A stretch of DNA of 64,000 nucleotides from Halobaculum sp. XH14 (GCF_032116555.1 NZ_CP134949.1:2728001-2792000), one strand, 5' to 3'. Shown: positions 25,716 through 35,516, counted from the first letter of the stretch. The notes: generated by a model not told the origin, from the sequence alone. Numbers and translations are program-made.

Positions 25716-26545
25716 TTAGAGTGTCTGGTCGAGATTGTGGGTGAGACAACCGATGGAAAGTTCGAGGAACTGCTTCCACCAACGTCGAGAACGAACGAAA
25801 GACCCGTATTTCCGCTTGATACGAGAATTAACCGCCTCATTTTGACTTCGCTGACCGTAGAGGTTGGCATCTAATCGTGCGTTCTATGCTTTCTCGAGGG
25901 GCGAGAACTCGCGGTATTTGATGATCGGACGCACCTCTTTCTCACGAGCCAACGTGCGAATCATCTGGTCGTCGTAACCCTTGTCTCCGAGAAGAATCGC
26001 AACATCGTCAGTATTCCGTGTGATGAATGATGGAGCAATCTACGTATCGTGTTTTCTGGTCGTCGTCACGTGTAGGTCAAGGATTGCATTCGCTCTCGTA
26101 TCGACCAATAACGTGACTTACAACTGCTGGATCGTCAGATTCGCTCGCTTCGTGTAGTGCTTGGAGGCATGACTACGGTCGAAGCCCGATGCATCGATCC
26201 CGACGAACCGTTCGTCAGAAGAAGGGGTACAGAGAGATTGAGAAGTACCCTCCACACGGCCATATCGAACCGGTCAAACGCTTTACAGAGGGTTGACGGA
26301 GTCGGAATCCTGGTGAGCCAATAGCCTTCCGGATGCGTGGCATCTCGATGAGTTCGTCAAGTAGGGTGCGGAAAGTCGTATTGATCCGAATTTTGAGACA
26401 CAGAAGGACGATATGCTGGTGAAGCGTGTAGCGTCGTTTCGAGAACTTCGAGGAGTATTGTGCAATTGCTTGTCGAGCCAAGTGAAAGGCCTATCCGACG
26501 AACCGCAGTAACCGCGACTTTGAGAAGGCCTGCATCCACCCACAC
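25716..26545 (-). pseudogene. IS5-family (ISH-type) transposase remnant
   Basis: Read right to left, the pieces of a DDE transposase appear in order but in different frames. They are an N-terminal ARQAIAQYSSKFSKRRYTLH segment, FVGIDASGFDRSHASKHY with the first catalytic Asp, LLVDTRANAILDLHVT, LLGDKGYDDQMIRTLARE with the second, and a C-terminal NEAVNSRIKRKYGSFVRSR with the Glu. Several stops and frameshifts break it. I could not find convincing terminal inverted repeats, so the element ends are not defined. Confidence 0.85.
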
Positions 26546-26640
26546 TACTGATTGAACCTATAATTCCCCGAAGATTTCAACGGAGCCAATACAGTAGTAC
26601 TGTAGGCGTCGATGAGTCACCTCCGTCCTATGCCATGAGC

Positions 26641-26859
26641 TCACGGTCCGGGAAACGCCATCGACTGTGCGACTGGCTCAGCGTCCAGCGTCAGTTCTCG
26701 CACCGACTCGACCTCCTCCTGGTACCACGGTCCCTCGGGCGTCTCCCGCCTTAGTTCGATCCGCTTCCACCCGCCCTCGACGAGCATCGGCTGGAATCTA
26801 AGCTGTCGCTGACTCCCGTCCTCGAGGTCGAACGTGATCGTGAACCGATGCGCTGTCAT
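26641..26859 (-). CDS. Small hypothetical protein, HRFTITFDLEDG type
   Basis: A 72-residue protein of beta-rich appearance (HRFTITFDLEDGSQRQLRF, then GWKRIELRRETPEG). Its ATG lies inside the stop region of the preceding small Cys-rich frame (ATGA overlap), suggesting a two-gene unit. There is no recognised family and no membrane segment. Codon use is haloarchaeal, and I consider it likely real. Confidence 0.5.
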   Translation of the reverse strand: MTAHRFTITFDLEDGSQRQLRFQPMLVEGGWKRIELRRETPEGPWYQEEVESVRELTLDAEPVAQSMAFPGP

Positions 26860-26966
26860 CGCTCACCCGCGTCGACGTCCAGCCATGGTTCCCAGAGTGG
26901 CGTCCGGGTCAGGACCGTCCCGCATCGCTCACAGCAGTCCAGCAGATCACCTGAGAGAACCGTCAC
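26856..26966 (-). CDS. Tiny CCERCG zinc-binding-like protein
   Basis: A 36-residue frame from GTG 26966 with CCERCG and a Trp-rich tail (PLWEPWLDVDAGER). It overlaps the next gene by four bases. The frame is open further upstream, to 27161, but that part has unnatural composition. It looks like either a very small zinc protein or the surviving C-terminus of a larger one. Confidence is low because of its size. Confidence 0.35.
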   Translation of the reverse strand: MTVLSGDLLDCCERCGTVLTRTPLWEPWLDVDAGER

Positions 26967-27741
26967 TGACCGATCTCGCGGGTGGTGTGAACACCGACTC
27001 GGAAACCCGATCAGGGGATCACCCCGCTGGGGAGAGCGAGTCGGAAGGTAGTCGGCAAGCCGTCGTGGAACTGACGCACTGTTGTACAATTCAAAGCACC
27101 TCACCCCGCAGGGGTGCTGATAGACTTTCTGACGTACACACCAGAAAAACACGGACGTCACCCCCGACGAGCCACGGGGTGGGACTGAAAGGGGCCGTGG
27201 CGCTCGGGGAGGAACGGACCGTCAAGCACCACAGCGAGCAACGCGAGCGAGGAGCACAGCGGCCGTACCGAGCCGAGCGCCACGGGGGCTTTCGAGGACA
27301 CCACAACGCCAGACAGCCCCGCGAATCCACACGAGAACCAGCCACCGCATCCAGCAATCACGGAGAGAGAACCCACTTCTGAACCAGTTTGGGCCAGTAT
27401 CGGAGACACTCAGCGATTCGACGGCTGCACTTCTCCCACAATCCGCACACATTGCCTACGCCCCATGGACCGAGGCCGCATTTCGAACCACGTCTCCTGA
27501 TGCGAGACTATCCCTCGAAATGAGACCTATGCTCTATTGATACCTCAACTGCTAACAGATTCGGGGGAAGGGAAGCTACGTACAGGGCATCAAGACAATG
27601 TCAGACGAGCATGGTCTCTTGGAGAGGAATGGGCACAACCAAGGTTGTGAGTCGTCGGCCGAAATTAAACACTGAACGACGCTCGGTTGCTTGTCACCCC
27701 CTGCGAAAGCTATTAACCTTCAAACAAAAACTTGAATTTGA
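26967..27741. other. Gap with dispersed repeat and AT-rich promoter end
   Basis: No gene is convincing in these 775 bases. The middle (27178-27297) is a haloarchaeal dispersed repeat listed separately. From about 27390 the DNA becomes unstructured, and the last 40 bases before 27742 are AT-rich (TATTAACCTTCAAACAAA), the probable promoter of the PIN-like gene. Confidence 0.45.
27178..27297 (+). repeat. Dispersed repeat copy A
   Basis: It begins with GGGTGGGACTGAAAGGGGCC and ends with GGGGGCTTTCGAGG (27284-27297). Between them, GCGAGGAGCACAGCGGCCG and ACCGAGCCGAGCGCCACG recur with few changes at about 52940-52996. No protein-coding frame explains the conservation. Confidence 0.65.
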
Positions 27742-28494
27742 ATGTTGGATGTGATTCTGGATACTAACCACTGGATCGCACTCAAGGAAAACCAGAACAT
27801 CCTTTCTAAATTCGAAAAGTCGAAGCGAAGACATGGATTCAATGTTCTATTCACTCGACCGAATTTCATCGATCTTGCCAAATGGGATCAGCAAGACACA
27901 CTAAGCGATATTATCGCCGAAATCACCGACACATATGTTGTAGTTGAAGACTATAATTCTGATGGATACCATTACTCGGACGACCCTTTGCTAATCCCTC
28001 CGCCCGAAATCCGCGACAACCTCAAGGAATACACGTTGGACTTCGGGGCGGCAAAAACACTGAGATTCTTATTCCGTTCGATGGAGCAAGACCCTGATGA
28101 AGGGTTTTCGGACTTATCTCGCGAGCTTAGTGACATCCATGATGAAGGCGGGGAGAGTTATTTGAAGATGGCTGCATTCTGGCGGTATGTCGAACGAGAT
28201 GACGATCGGGCTCGAGTCGAGTTGAGCGATGCCTCAAAACTCGGCTACGTAAGAAGGCAGCTTACTGTTGAGCACGCAAAGCAGATTCAGCCAAATGAGA
28301 ACATCGAAACACAGGATTATGTAGACATGGAGATTTGTGCCTACGCTATCTATGCATCTGATGCGTTTGTCGGTGAAAAGAAATGGATTAATCAGGATAT
28401 CATTCCAAATGTGTGTGAAGGAATTGAAGGCGACGACGGACCTATATTGATGAAATCTCTTGACGAGTTCTTTGCCGTGTTCCCTGAAGTGTGA
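27742..28494 (+). CDS. PIN-like domain protein
   Basis: A 250-residue protein. It opens with VILDTNHWIAL, the first PIN-type strand with its metal-binding Asp. A second acidic cluster lies near residue 198 (DYVDMEICAYAIYASDAF), followed by EKKW. The middle is helical. PIN domains are metal-dependent RNases, often VapC toxins, but at 250 residues this is almost twice VapC length and I see no antitoxin gene beside it. It may be a stand-alone PIN-like effector. Low GC and isolation between a repeat and a gap suggest acquisition. Confidence 0.6.
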   Translation: MLDVILDTNHWIALKENQNILSKFEKSKRRHGFNVLFTRPNFIDLAKWDQQDTLSDIIAEITDTYVVVEDYNSDGYHYSDDPLLIPPPEIRDNLKEYTLDFGAAKTLRFLFRSMEQDPDEGFSDLSRELSDIHDEGGESYLKMAAFWRYVERDDDRARVELSDASKLGYVRRQLTVEHAKQIQPNENIETQDYVDMEICAYAIYASDAFVGEKKWINQDIIPNVCEGIEGDDGPILMKSLDEFFAVFPEV

Positions 28495-28689
28495 AGCCCG
28501 ATCCCACACAACCCGTCAACTGAAATCATATAGAAGGAATAACTTGGCATGTCGAATTCCACAGGCGGTTGGTTTCACAACAGCAGTGGATGAATTACCT
28601 GATCTATGCGCAGCCCTCCTGAGCGGCTTTTTCACGAGGAGCGATGTCGAATAATATGATTCCAACACAGCCACCGATCGTTATATGCC

Positions 28690-29052
28690 ACTGACCCGGT
28701 GTGAATCGGCATCCCCCTCCATCCACTCATCGTCGCACCGTTCATCGCCCTCCTCGCGATGGGCATCGTCTATTCGGATCCGACCAATCGGTCCCTCTCG
28801 TGGCAGACGAAGCTCCGGTGGACTGCGGGAGTTGGCCTCACCAGCCTCGGAGTTTCTCGCAGTGTTCGCACTCGACGACGTGCTGTTGCGGGTATACCTG
28901 GGTCTGCGTGGCAACCGTTCATCGTTCGCTCTCCCAGGGAGGTACTCGCAGTATTGGTGCTCGGTGGAACTGCGTTAACCGCGATGGCTGTCCTCACGTA
29001 TGGAGTCGGGAGTCGGTACGGGCCACTCAAGATACAGCCACCGTCCCAGTAG
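28690..29052 (+). pseudogene. Frameshifted small membrane protein
   Basis: Three frames must be joined to read one membrane protein: IPLHPLIVAPFIALLAMGIV through KLRWTAGVGLTSLG, then FLAVFALDDVLLRVYLGLRG, then PFIVRSPREVLAVLVLGGTA to VGSRYGPLKIQPPSQ. That makes about three hydrophobic helices with two frame changes near 28855 and 28912. It lies 186 bases before the HerA-like ATPase, as small membrane genes do in transfer clusters. A short intact protein from 28759 cannot be excluded. Confidence 0.45.
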
Positions 29053-29237
29053 AGATCCCCACTGATTCGAGCTCGGTCACACGCGAGCTGTACGCGTCTG
29101 CTCGTCCACACTGGCCAGAGACCGACCGCACACCCCGAAACCCAACCACGAAAGCAGGTCTCAGTAAGACACATCAACGGCCCTGAACGCAGCTTTAAGC
29201 CTCCACACTGGTCGGCATCGAGTACACACGCGACCAC

Positions 29238-32200
29238 ATGGCCACAACACCCACGACCGATCACCCACCGCCCTCCAGACAGTATCTCGAACTCACGCCG
29301 ACCGATGCCGCGTTGAACCCAACAACAGTCGTCTCACAGTTCGGCCGACTCTGTTCGCTCACACGCCCCACGACAGCAGAAGAGATCCCCTGGTATTCCC
29401 GCCTCTGGAACAGGATAGCCAGCGGCCCGGCACCGCTCACGTTCGAGTGGTTGCTCGTCACCGACGGCGACCCCGACACACCGGTCCGCTATTTCATCGG
29501 CGTCGACGACGACGCAGTGTTCGACCAGCTCGAACAGCTCTGTCGGGCGCTCGTCCCGAACGAGTACGAACTCCGGCGCGTCGACTTCCATCCTGCAGAG
29601 ATCGCCCCCGAGACCACGTCAGCCGAAGACACCCCCGACGCTGAACCCAGTGAGGAGAGAGAACAACTCGATTCGGGAGACACTCTCTCTGACACCGACA
29701 GAGAACCCGCAGAACCAGCCAGACCCGCGAACGACCACTACCACGCCATCGAGTTCTATGGACACGCAGCCCGGCGCGACGACTGGATGACACAGCTCAC
29801 GTCTTTCACGTCATTTAGAGACGACGCCGACACCCGCCTCCCGCTCGCAGCCGTCCTCGAAGCTCTCGCACGCCTGGAGACGCCCGCGGTCTATCAGGCG
29901 CTGCTCCAGCCGTTTCCAGACTGGACGAGCGCTGCGACCGGCCGGCTCGGAGACCTGGAGCAGGGCCTCGATACGCCGGCGATGCGAGCGCTCGACGGAA
30001 TCATCCCCACGGACGAGCCAGACACTCATCGCAGAAGCAGGGACCACCCAGAGCAGGGGCGAATGGACGCGATCGACGCGAAGGACTCGCGGCGATCGTT
30101 CGTCTGTACCGCCCGTATCGTCGCCCGACGGCGTGAGACGAATGCCGAGGGGACGCCACCAGTCGCGTTCGACGCCCTGGAGAACGCACTCGAGACGGTG
30201 AGCCACACCTGGTATCGCATCGATGCCCGTGTTCGGAACGGCTCGAAGGCACGAGGCGTCCGCACGGACCTCCTCGACCGAACCGTCCACCCGCCCAACT
30301 ACGACACGCTCACCGCGAAACTCCCGTGGACGCAGAACACGAGTCGGGGCATCGTCGTCGATCCGGACGAAGCGCCCGTGTTCTGTCTGGTCGATGGCGG
30401 CTCGCTCACCACGACTGGGGCGAGAGCCCTGGCCCCGACGCCCGGCGAGCGAACGGCGCTCTCGCGACCGCCCAACCGATTACTTGCACGCTATCGCGGC
30501 TCCGGACTCCCACTCGGGACGCCGCTCACTCAGGACGGCACACCCGATGGCGAGCCACTCGTACTTCCACCGGCCCTCCAGTCGCTTCACGTCGGGATAT
30601 TCGCAAAGACCGGGGGTGGGAAATCGGTCTCCACGGTCAACGGGGTCCTCCAGAACCACGCTGCGACCGACGGCGCGGACATCGTCATCGAACCCAAGGG
30701 CGACGGGATGGCCATCGACTACCTCCGCGCCCATTATGCAGAATACGGCACGCTTGACAATGTCCTCTACTTCGACTGTGCGAAGGTTCTCCCCGCGTTC
30801 GGCTTTTTCGACATTCGCGACGAACTCGATGCCGGCATCTCTCGAACCACTGCGGTCGAGGACGTCACCGATCACTACGTCGAGATTCTCACCCAGATCA
30901 TGGGCCGTGACCGCTTCGAGCAGGCCGTCCGCTCACCTGACGTCATCCGCTACATGGTGAAAGCGCTGTTCGACCCGATCAACGGGCAAGATGCGTTCTC
31001 CCATCGAGAGCTCCATGGCGCCGTTCGAAAGATGCACGAACGCCAATCCGTCCCACCGGTGAGCGATGGCGACCTCGAACGAATGCTCGGTGGCGTGGTC
31101 GCGAACCGCGCTCAGACGTTTGACGAGATCATGCAGGGCGTGGCAAATAGGATGGAGAAGATTCCCGTCGACCAGCGGCTCGCCCGCATCTTCAATCACG
31201 TTCCAGAGGGCAGTGAGAGGGATGACGATGCCGATGACACGGATGAACCAGCAGCCATCGACCCCCACTTCGATCTCGCAGACCACCTCAACGAGAATCA
31301 GGTGCTCATCTTCGATACGGGTGGGTTGCGATCACAGGCACAGCGCGTCCTCACCCTGGTCGTCCTCTCGAACCTGTGGACCGCACTGCGTCGACGGACA
31401 CAGCGTGGTGAGGATGACGCCCTGGTGAACGTCTACGTCGAGGAGGCAGCGAGCGTCGCCGTCTCGGACCTCCTGACGGAGCTGCTGGCCCAGTCACGGG
31501 GGTTCAACTGCTCGATGATGCTCGCCATGCAGTTTCCCGCACAGTTGCGTGAGACCGATGCTGGTGCCTACGATGAGGTGTTGAACAACATTTCGACGTT
31601 CGTGACGGGGAACGTTCCGATCGACCGCCAGCTCGCAGCCCGACTGGCGACAGCCGAGATGGATGCCCAGGCGGTGGGCAATCGGTTACGTGCGCTTCGT
31701 CGTGGCCAGTGGCTCGTCTCGCTCCCCGCCGCCTTCGGCGTTGACGAACCACGACCGTTCACGGTCGAATCGCTCCCCCCACCGCCAGGCCATCCCGCTG
31801 GGCCGCCAGCCGAGCAAGGTGTAGACGGATTCAGTGAGGCGCTGGAGTCGGTCCGCGAGCGGACCCGCAGCGACGTTGGACTCACGCTGGGCGAGCCGAG
31901 CGTCGCAGCCCACGACGAGTCAGCGATCACGGACGACGAGGATGCTCCACAACTGCGGGTCGATACGGCGCTCCCGCATACGAACCGGATGCCGCCGACG
32001 GTCGAGTATGCCCCCGAGATGAACTCGCTCGAATGTACGGGCTGTGGCAATCGCTACGACCCCTCGATCGAGGGGATGAAACGCGCCATCGCGTGTTGTT
32101 CGAGCCTGGATGCCGTCGACAGTGATGACGTCCCCATCTGTGCGGTGAATCTCAAGCTCACCCCCGATGAGCGGCACGTCTCAGACTGGTCAGAGCACCA

Positions 32201-32927
32201 GCTCATGTTCCTCCAGGCGGTCTACAACGCCCAGCAACTGCGGTATGATCCACTAGAATACGACCTTCTCACCGATTCGATGCTCCGCTTACAGGAGTAC
32301 ATCGCCATTGGCTCCGAGTCGATTCAGGATCTGCTCGATGCCGACCTCCTTCGCCACGACACGGACCACCCCCATCGCATGTACACGGTGACGCCAGATG
32401 GGCGCTCGGTCATCGGCGAGAGCTATCGTCAGGGCGTCGATTACGGCCACGGTGCGGGCGATCTCGAGGAGTCGAGCCAGCACGTCTTTGCCGTCGAGAT
32501 CGGCCGGCGCTATCTCGAACGAGCCTTCGTGGCTGATCCAGACTCGCCGGTCGTCGAGGTCGTCCCCTACTACGATCTGGATGAGAACCGTCGGCTCGAC
32601 ATCGCAGGGCTCGACGACGAGGGGGACGTCGTCGCCGCCGTCGAAGCAGAACGGGTGAATCACGACATCAAGCGTGCGGTCCCCGAGGATTTCGATAAGA
32701 TGGCCGACTGTGGGGTGGAAGACGCCATCTGGGTGGTGATGAAACAGTCGGACGGCCACGACGTCCTCCAGGCGTTGAACGATCCGCCCGAGGGCGAGCC
32801 CCGCGTCGAGAAGACGTATGCGAAGACGACCCCGCCCCAGCAGTTCACTATCGAGACGCCAGGGTTGACGGCGATGTATCCGGCTGGGTGGCTCCGTGAT
32901 CGGCTTGCGGATGGTGAGCTGCCATGA
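29238..32927 (+). CDS. HerA/TraD-type ATPase of haloarchaeal mobile elements
   Basis: A 1229-residue protein. It has an N-terminal region of about 440 residues, then a HerA/FtsK-like ATPase with Walker A AKTGGGKS (456-463) and a Walker B strand VNVYVEEAA (E735/E736). A sensor-like motif follows (SRGFNCSMMLAMQFP). A zinc knuckle comes next (C933, C936, then C953-C954), then a winged-helix region, and finally a nuclease-like or restriction-like C-terminal part (LDIAGLDDEGDVVAAVEAE). Such proteins are found on haloarchaeal plasmids and integrative elements and are thought to move DNA during conjugation. The gene is intact although its presumed membrane partner upstream is broken. Confidence 0.78.
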   Translation: MATTPTTDHPPPSRQYLELTPTDAALNPTTVVSQFGRLCSLTRPTTAEEIPWYSRLWNRIASGPAPLTFEWLLVTDGDPDTPVRYFIGVDDDAVFDQLEQLCRALVPNEYELRRVDFHPAEIAPETTSAEDTPDAEPSEEREQLDSGDTLSDTDREPAEPARPANDHYHAIEFYGHAARRDDWMTQLTSFTSFRDDADTRLPLAAVLEALARLETPAVYQALLQPFPDWTSAATGRLGDLEQGLDTPAMRALDGIIPTDEPDTHRRSRDHPEQGRMDAIDAKDSRRSFVCTARIVARRRETNAEGTPPVAFDALENALETVSHTWYRIDARVRNGSKARGVRTDLLDRTVHPPNYDTLTAKLPWTQNTSRGIVVDPDEAPVFCLVDGGSLTTTGARALAPTPGERTALSRPPNRLLARYRGSGLPLGTPLTQDGTPDGEPLVLPPALQSLHVGIFAKTGGGKSVSTVNGVLQNHAATDGADIVIEPKGDGMAIDYLRAHYAEYGTLDNVLYFDCAKVLPAFGFFDIRDELDAGISRTTAVEDVTDHYVEILTQIMGRDRFEQAVRSPDVIRYMVKALFDPINGQDAFSHRELHGAVRKMHERQSVPPVSDGDLERMLGGVVANRAQTFDEIMQGVANRMEKIPVDQRLARIFNHVPEGSERDDDADDTDEPAAIDPHFDLADHLNENQVLIFDTGGLRSQAQRVLTLVVLSNLWTALRRRTQRGEDDALVNVYVEEAASVAVSDLLTELLAQSRGFNCSMMLAMQFPAQLRETDAGAYDEVLNNISTFVTGNVPIDRQLAARLATAEMDAQAVGNRLRALRRGQWLVSLPAAFGVDEPRPFTVESLPPPPGHPAGPPAEQGVDGFSEALESVRERTRSDVGLTLGEPSVAAHDESAITDDEDAPQLRVDTALPHTNRMPPTVEYAPEMNSLECTGCGNRYDPSIEGMKRAIACCSSLDAVDSDDVPICAVNLKLTPDERHVSDWSEHQLMFLQAVYNAQQLRYDPLEYDLLTDSMLRLQEYIAIGSESIQDLLDADLLRHDTDHPHRMYTVTPDGRSVIGESYRQGVDYGHGAGDLEESSQHVFAVEIGRRYLERAFVADPDSPVVEVVPYYDLDENRRLDIAGLDDEGDVVAAVEAERVNHDIKRAVPEDFDKMADCGVEDAIWVVMKQSDGHDVLQALNDPPEGEPRVEKTYAKTTPPQQFTIETPGLTAMYPAGWLRDRLADGELP

Positions 32928-33192
32928 GGAGAATGGTGTGATGGGCGATCGTTCGACTCCGCCGAAACGCTCAGGAGGTGATAGTTTCTGCACCGTCGAT
33001 CGCTCAATACAGGTAGTGAACTTGTCGACGCGAGGAATGTTATCTCGTTCTCTTCGCTGCAGGACGCTGTCATCACTCACCACCGTACTGTGGAAAGTAG
33101 CCGATCCAAGGTCAGCCCAACCCCAGGTAGAGGCATATAGGTCAATGTACCAATGACGACCTCGACCCCAGTACCGGTCCTACATGGAATGT

Positions 33193-33780
33193 TTAGCCGG
33201 GGAGAAAGATGCTAATGACCGCGACGACGATTCCCGCGAGCCCCATCCGAATCCCAGCAACGTACCACTGTTGGCGGGAGATCGACGCCATATAGGCACC
33301 GAAGGCGAACAACACGCCGACCGCGAGCGCTACCGAGATGAGCGTGGCGTGGAACAACGAGAGAACAACACCTTCGAATAGAAAGGGTGTGAGCGGCAAA
33401 ACCATCCCGAACAGCGGACCGAGCCCGCTCATCACCGCATTTACGACTTGAGTACTGGTCTTCTCACGCTCGATCTGGGTATCACTCAAGTCGGTGAGCA
33501 TCGCGTCCTCGATATCGTGTAGTTCGGCACGCATCTCGGCGCGTTCGATCTCCCAGACGCTCCACACGCCAGAGGTGGTGAGACCGACGGCGCCCCCAAG
33601 GCCAATCCTGATGACGGTGAAGCCGTCAGGCACTCCGGAAAGGTACGCGCCGACGGTAACTCCGACTCCGGTGAGCGCACCGTCAAACCCATTTGAAACG
33701 AAGTACCGCCTCGCAATCGGCCCAATTCTGTCGAGCCCCAATCGCTCCGTCAGCGACTCTGAGTTGGATTTCGCCCCCAT
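33193..33780 (-). CDS. VIT1/CCC1-family membrane transporter
   Basis: A 195-residue protein with about five membrane helices: near 28-48 (SNGFDGALTGVGVTVGAYLSG), 56-76, and three in the C-terminal half ending IVVAVISIFLPG. A soluble acidic segment (EIERAEMRAELHDIE) lies between helices 2 and 3, where VIT1-type iron/manganese transporters hold their metal-binding domain. The ATG at 33780 overlaps the stop of the DUF211 gene, and that gene pair is recurrent in archaea. The substrate (iron or manganese) is inferred from the family. Confidence 0.78.
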   Translation of the reverse strand: MGAKSNSESLTERLGLDRIGPIARRYFVSNGFDGALTGVGVTVGAYLSGVPDGFTVIRIGLGGAVGLTTSGVWSVWEIERAEMRAELHDIEDAMLTDLSDTQIEREKTSTQVVNAVMSGLGPLFGMVLPLTPFLFEGVVLSLFHATLISVALAVGVLFAFGAYMASISRQQWYVAGIRMGLAGIVVAVISIFLPG

Positions 33781-34067
33781 CAGTCCTGTGGGGTTGGGGC
33801 GTCCTCCACGATGTACTCCCCACACACTACCTGGTCAACCGAATGAATCGTCCCACCCGCATCCTCAATGATCGTCTTGACGTCGTCGTACTTGATCTCT
33901 TCTCCCTCAATGGTAAACTTAACATTCTGGACCTCTCTGTCAAGTTCGATGAGCGTCGCATTGACGCCGGCGATGCTTTCAGCCTCTGCAATCTGCTGGG
34001 TGAACGCAAGCGTCGGCGGTTCATAGGGTTTCAGCACGTCGACAACCAAGCGGCGTATTGGAGCCAT
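33780..34067 (-). CDS. DUF211 protein
   Basis: A 95-residue protein starting MAPIRRLVVDVLKPYEPP, the hallmark of DUF211 (COG1888). It continues with GVNATLIELDREVQNVKFTI and a closing IIEDAGGTIHSVDQV. These form a ferredoxin-like alpha-beta fold that oligomerises in known structures. It precedes and overlaps the VIT1-like transporter, suggesting a regulatory or metal-sensing role for the pair, though none is proven. I chose ATG 34067, nine codons inside the longest frame, because the family begins there. Confidence 0.82.
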   Translation of the reverse strand: MAPIRRLVVDVLKPYEPPTLAFTQQIAEAESIAGVNATLIELDREVQNVKFTIEGEEIKYDDVKTIIEDAGGTIHSVDQVVCGEYIVEDAPTPQD

Positions 34068-34132
34068 TGAGATTGATACTTCACCTCGTCCCAAAGTAGT
34101 ACTGGTACTGTAGAACGTGAACGCGTGGTCCT

Positions 34133-34315
34133 TCAGCCGGAAGCGGTCATTTGCTCATGAGTCTCGTGACTAACCTGGTACGTCTCTTCGAGATGTGATG
34201 CCTCAGTCGAAACGGTTGTGACGGTAAGAGGTTCAGCCACGGTACTAACCACTAACAAGAGCAGTAAGAACAAGACGAGCAGCGCCAGTAGTATCCAATC
34301 CCATCTCATCGGCAC
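34133..34315 (-). CDS. Small single-pass membrane protein
   Basis: The protein has 60 residues with one long hydrophobic helix (WILLALLVLFLLLLLVVSTV, residues 7-26) and a short polar tail. It is probably exported with its C-terminus outside. It is just upstream of DUF211-VIT1 on the same strand, with a 65-base gap. No family is recognised. Confidence 0.5.
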   Translation of the reverse strand: MPMRWDWILLALLVLFLLLLLVVSTVAEPLTVTTVSTEASHLEETYQVSHETHEQMTASG

Positions 34316-35288
34316 TCACGTACTGTGATAGCTGTGTACATGATTACTTGCCAACAATGTACTTAGGTCTACCTCTGCTGGTCAACCGCTGAGACTCGTC
34401 CCTTAGTACTCAGAGACACACTGTTCTGACTGCTGAATCTGTTTATCTGGGCGGCGGTCAATCCGTCCTCCACTACAGTCATATGTTAATATATCACCAT
34501 TCCTATATATCAACAGATTCTGGTCGCAGTCGATAACTAAGCAGTTCTACCTACCGGCTGGATCAGCTGGAAAGGTGTCTGACCAATACGCGTTCAACGA
34601 AGCCGATAGTTCAGGGTCATAGCTGGGCCGAAGAGCAGCGCGGGACTGAGACGGTCGCTCGCGGTCTCCACGATGGCCATCGGGGTTCATACTCAGCGTT
34701 AACCCCCGGAAGAGGCCCCCTCGACCGGTTCTGTGTCGCGACTAGGTGAGCGGACGGGTTCACGACGTGTGGGCGGTCACCTCCCCTGTGAGTCACGGCT
34801 AGTGACCATCACTCGCGTCTGGGGGTTTCGTGCGTCGACGATGAATCGGTTGTGGGGAGGCGCTCGATACGTAATCGCCAGACTGCAACCGAGTATGAAG
34901 CTGTGAGCACCGCAAGTACCGATCAGAACGTGTCGTCACTGACGGTGTATGCATGGCGTAGACGGCCGCTCGCGCCCGCTATCGGGGGTTGTGTCGGGTT
35001 TGCGTGCCGCTCGTGTTCGCGTCCTAGTTCTGATTGTGATGCGAGGGGGGAGTGTTCTTGCGGGGAATATCCCCGATTATGAGCCCTCCTGCAGGGCTGT
35101 CATTCTCCAGAGAACGTTCATAATCGGTTTTCGTGTGGTGGTTTCGTGTATGGAGTGTGGCCATCCTCTGGCCTCACAGTTGCTCCTGATTGAATGCACA
35201 TTCCACTCAGTATCTATCGACCCACTCTTCATTGGAGGACAGCTCCAGCCACCCCGAGAGTAATGACCCCGCACCCGTAGAGACGACC
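34316..35288. other. Long gene-free border between island and core chromosome
   Basis: I see no credible gene in these 973 bases. An AT-rich tract with near-palindromic character lies at 34480-34520 (TATGTTAATATATCACC, TATATATC). GC content then rises toward the core genes. I looked for a tRNA gene or a duplicated attachment site that would mark the integration point and did not find one. Confidence 0.45.
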
Positions 35289-35516
35289 ATGGACGTCGAC
35301 ACCGACGAACTGCGCGCGTCGCTGACGCCCCGCGAGGAGAACGCCGCCATCAAATCGTTCCAGAACACCGTCTCGGTCGCCTGCCCGGCCTGCGAGCGGC
35401 CGTTCGACGACCTCATCGTCTGCAAGCAGAACCCGACGAGCCTCGACCTCTCCAAGCTGCTCGACCTCTGCGTGGGCGTCGACGACGGCCAGACGTACAT
35501 CTTCACGCACGGCTAG
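35289..35516 (+). CDS. Small CxxC protein (DUF7385 / 'flagella cluster' type)
   Basis: A 75-residue protein beginning MDVDTDELRASLTPREENA, with one CPAC zinc-knuckle pair (VACPACERPFDDLIVC) and a C-terminal IFTHG. Haloarchaea carry many of these, often labelled flagella cluster protein. Only half a zinc ribbon plus a third Cys is visible. An upstream in-frame start at 35190 exists, but its first 33 residues are low quality. It is the first gene with the high GC of the core region. Confidence 0.68.
   Translation: MDVDTDELRASLTPREENAAIKSFQNTVSVACPACERPFDDLIVCKQNPTSLDLSKLLDLCVGVDDGQTYIFTHG

Noticed and set aside
32928-33192. Possible transposase or protein fragment on the minus strand after the HerA-like gene
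   Set aside because: A short stretch reads plausibly (SATFHSTVVSDDSVLQRRER), but there is no recognised domain and no clean boundary.
1-35200. A CRISPR array or tRNA gene to explain the island
   Set aside because: I saw no regularly spaced repeats and no tRNA-like TTCRANYCC/cloverleaf sequence that I could defend; a dedicated search would be needed.
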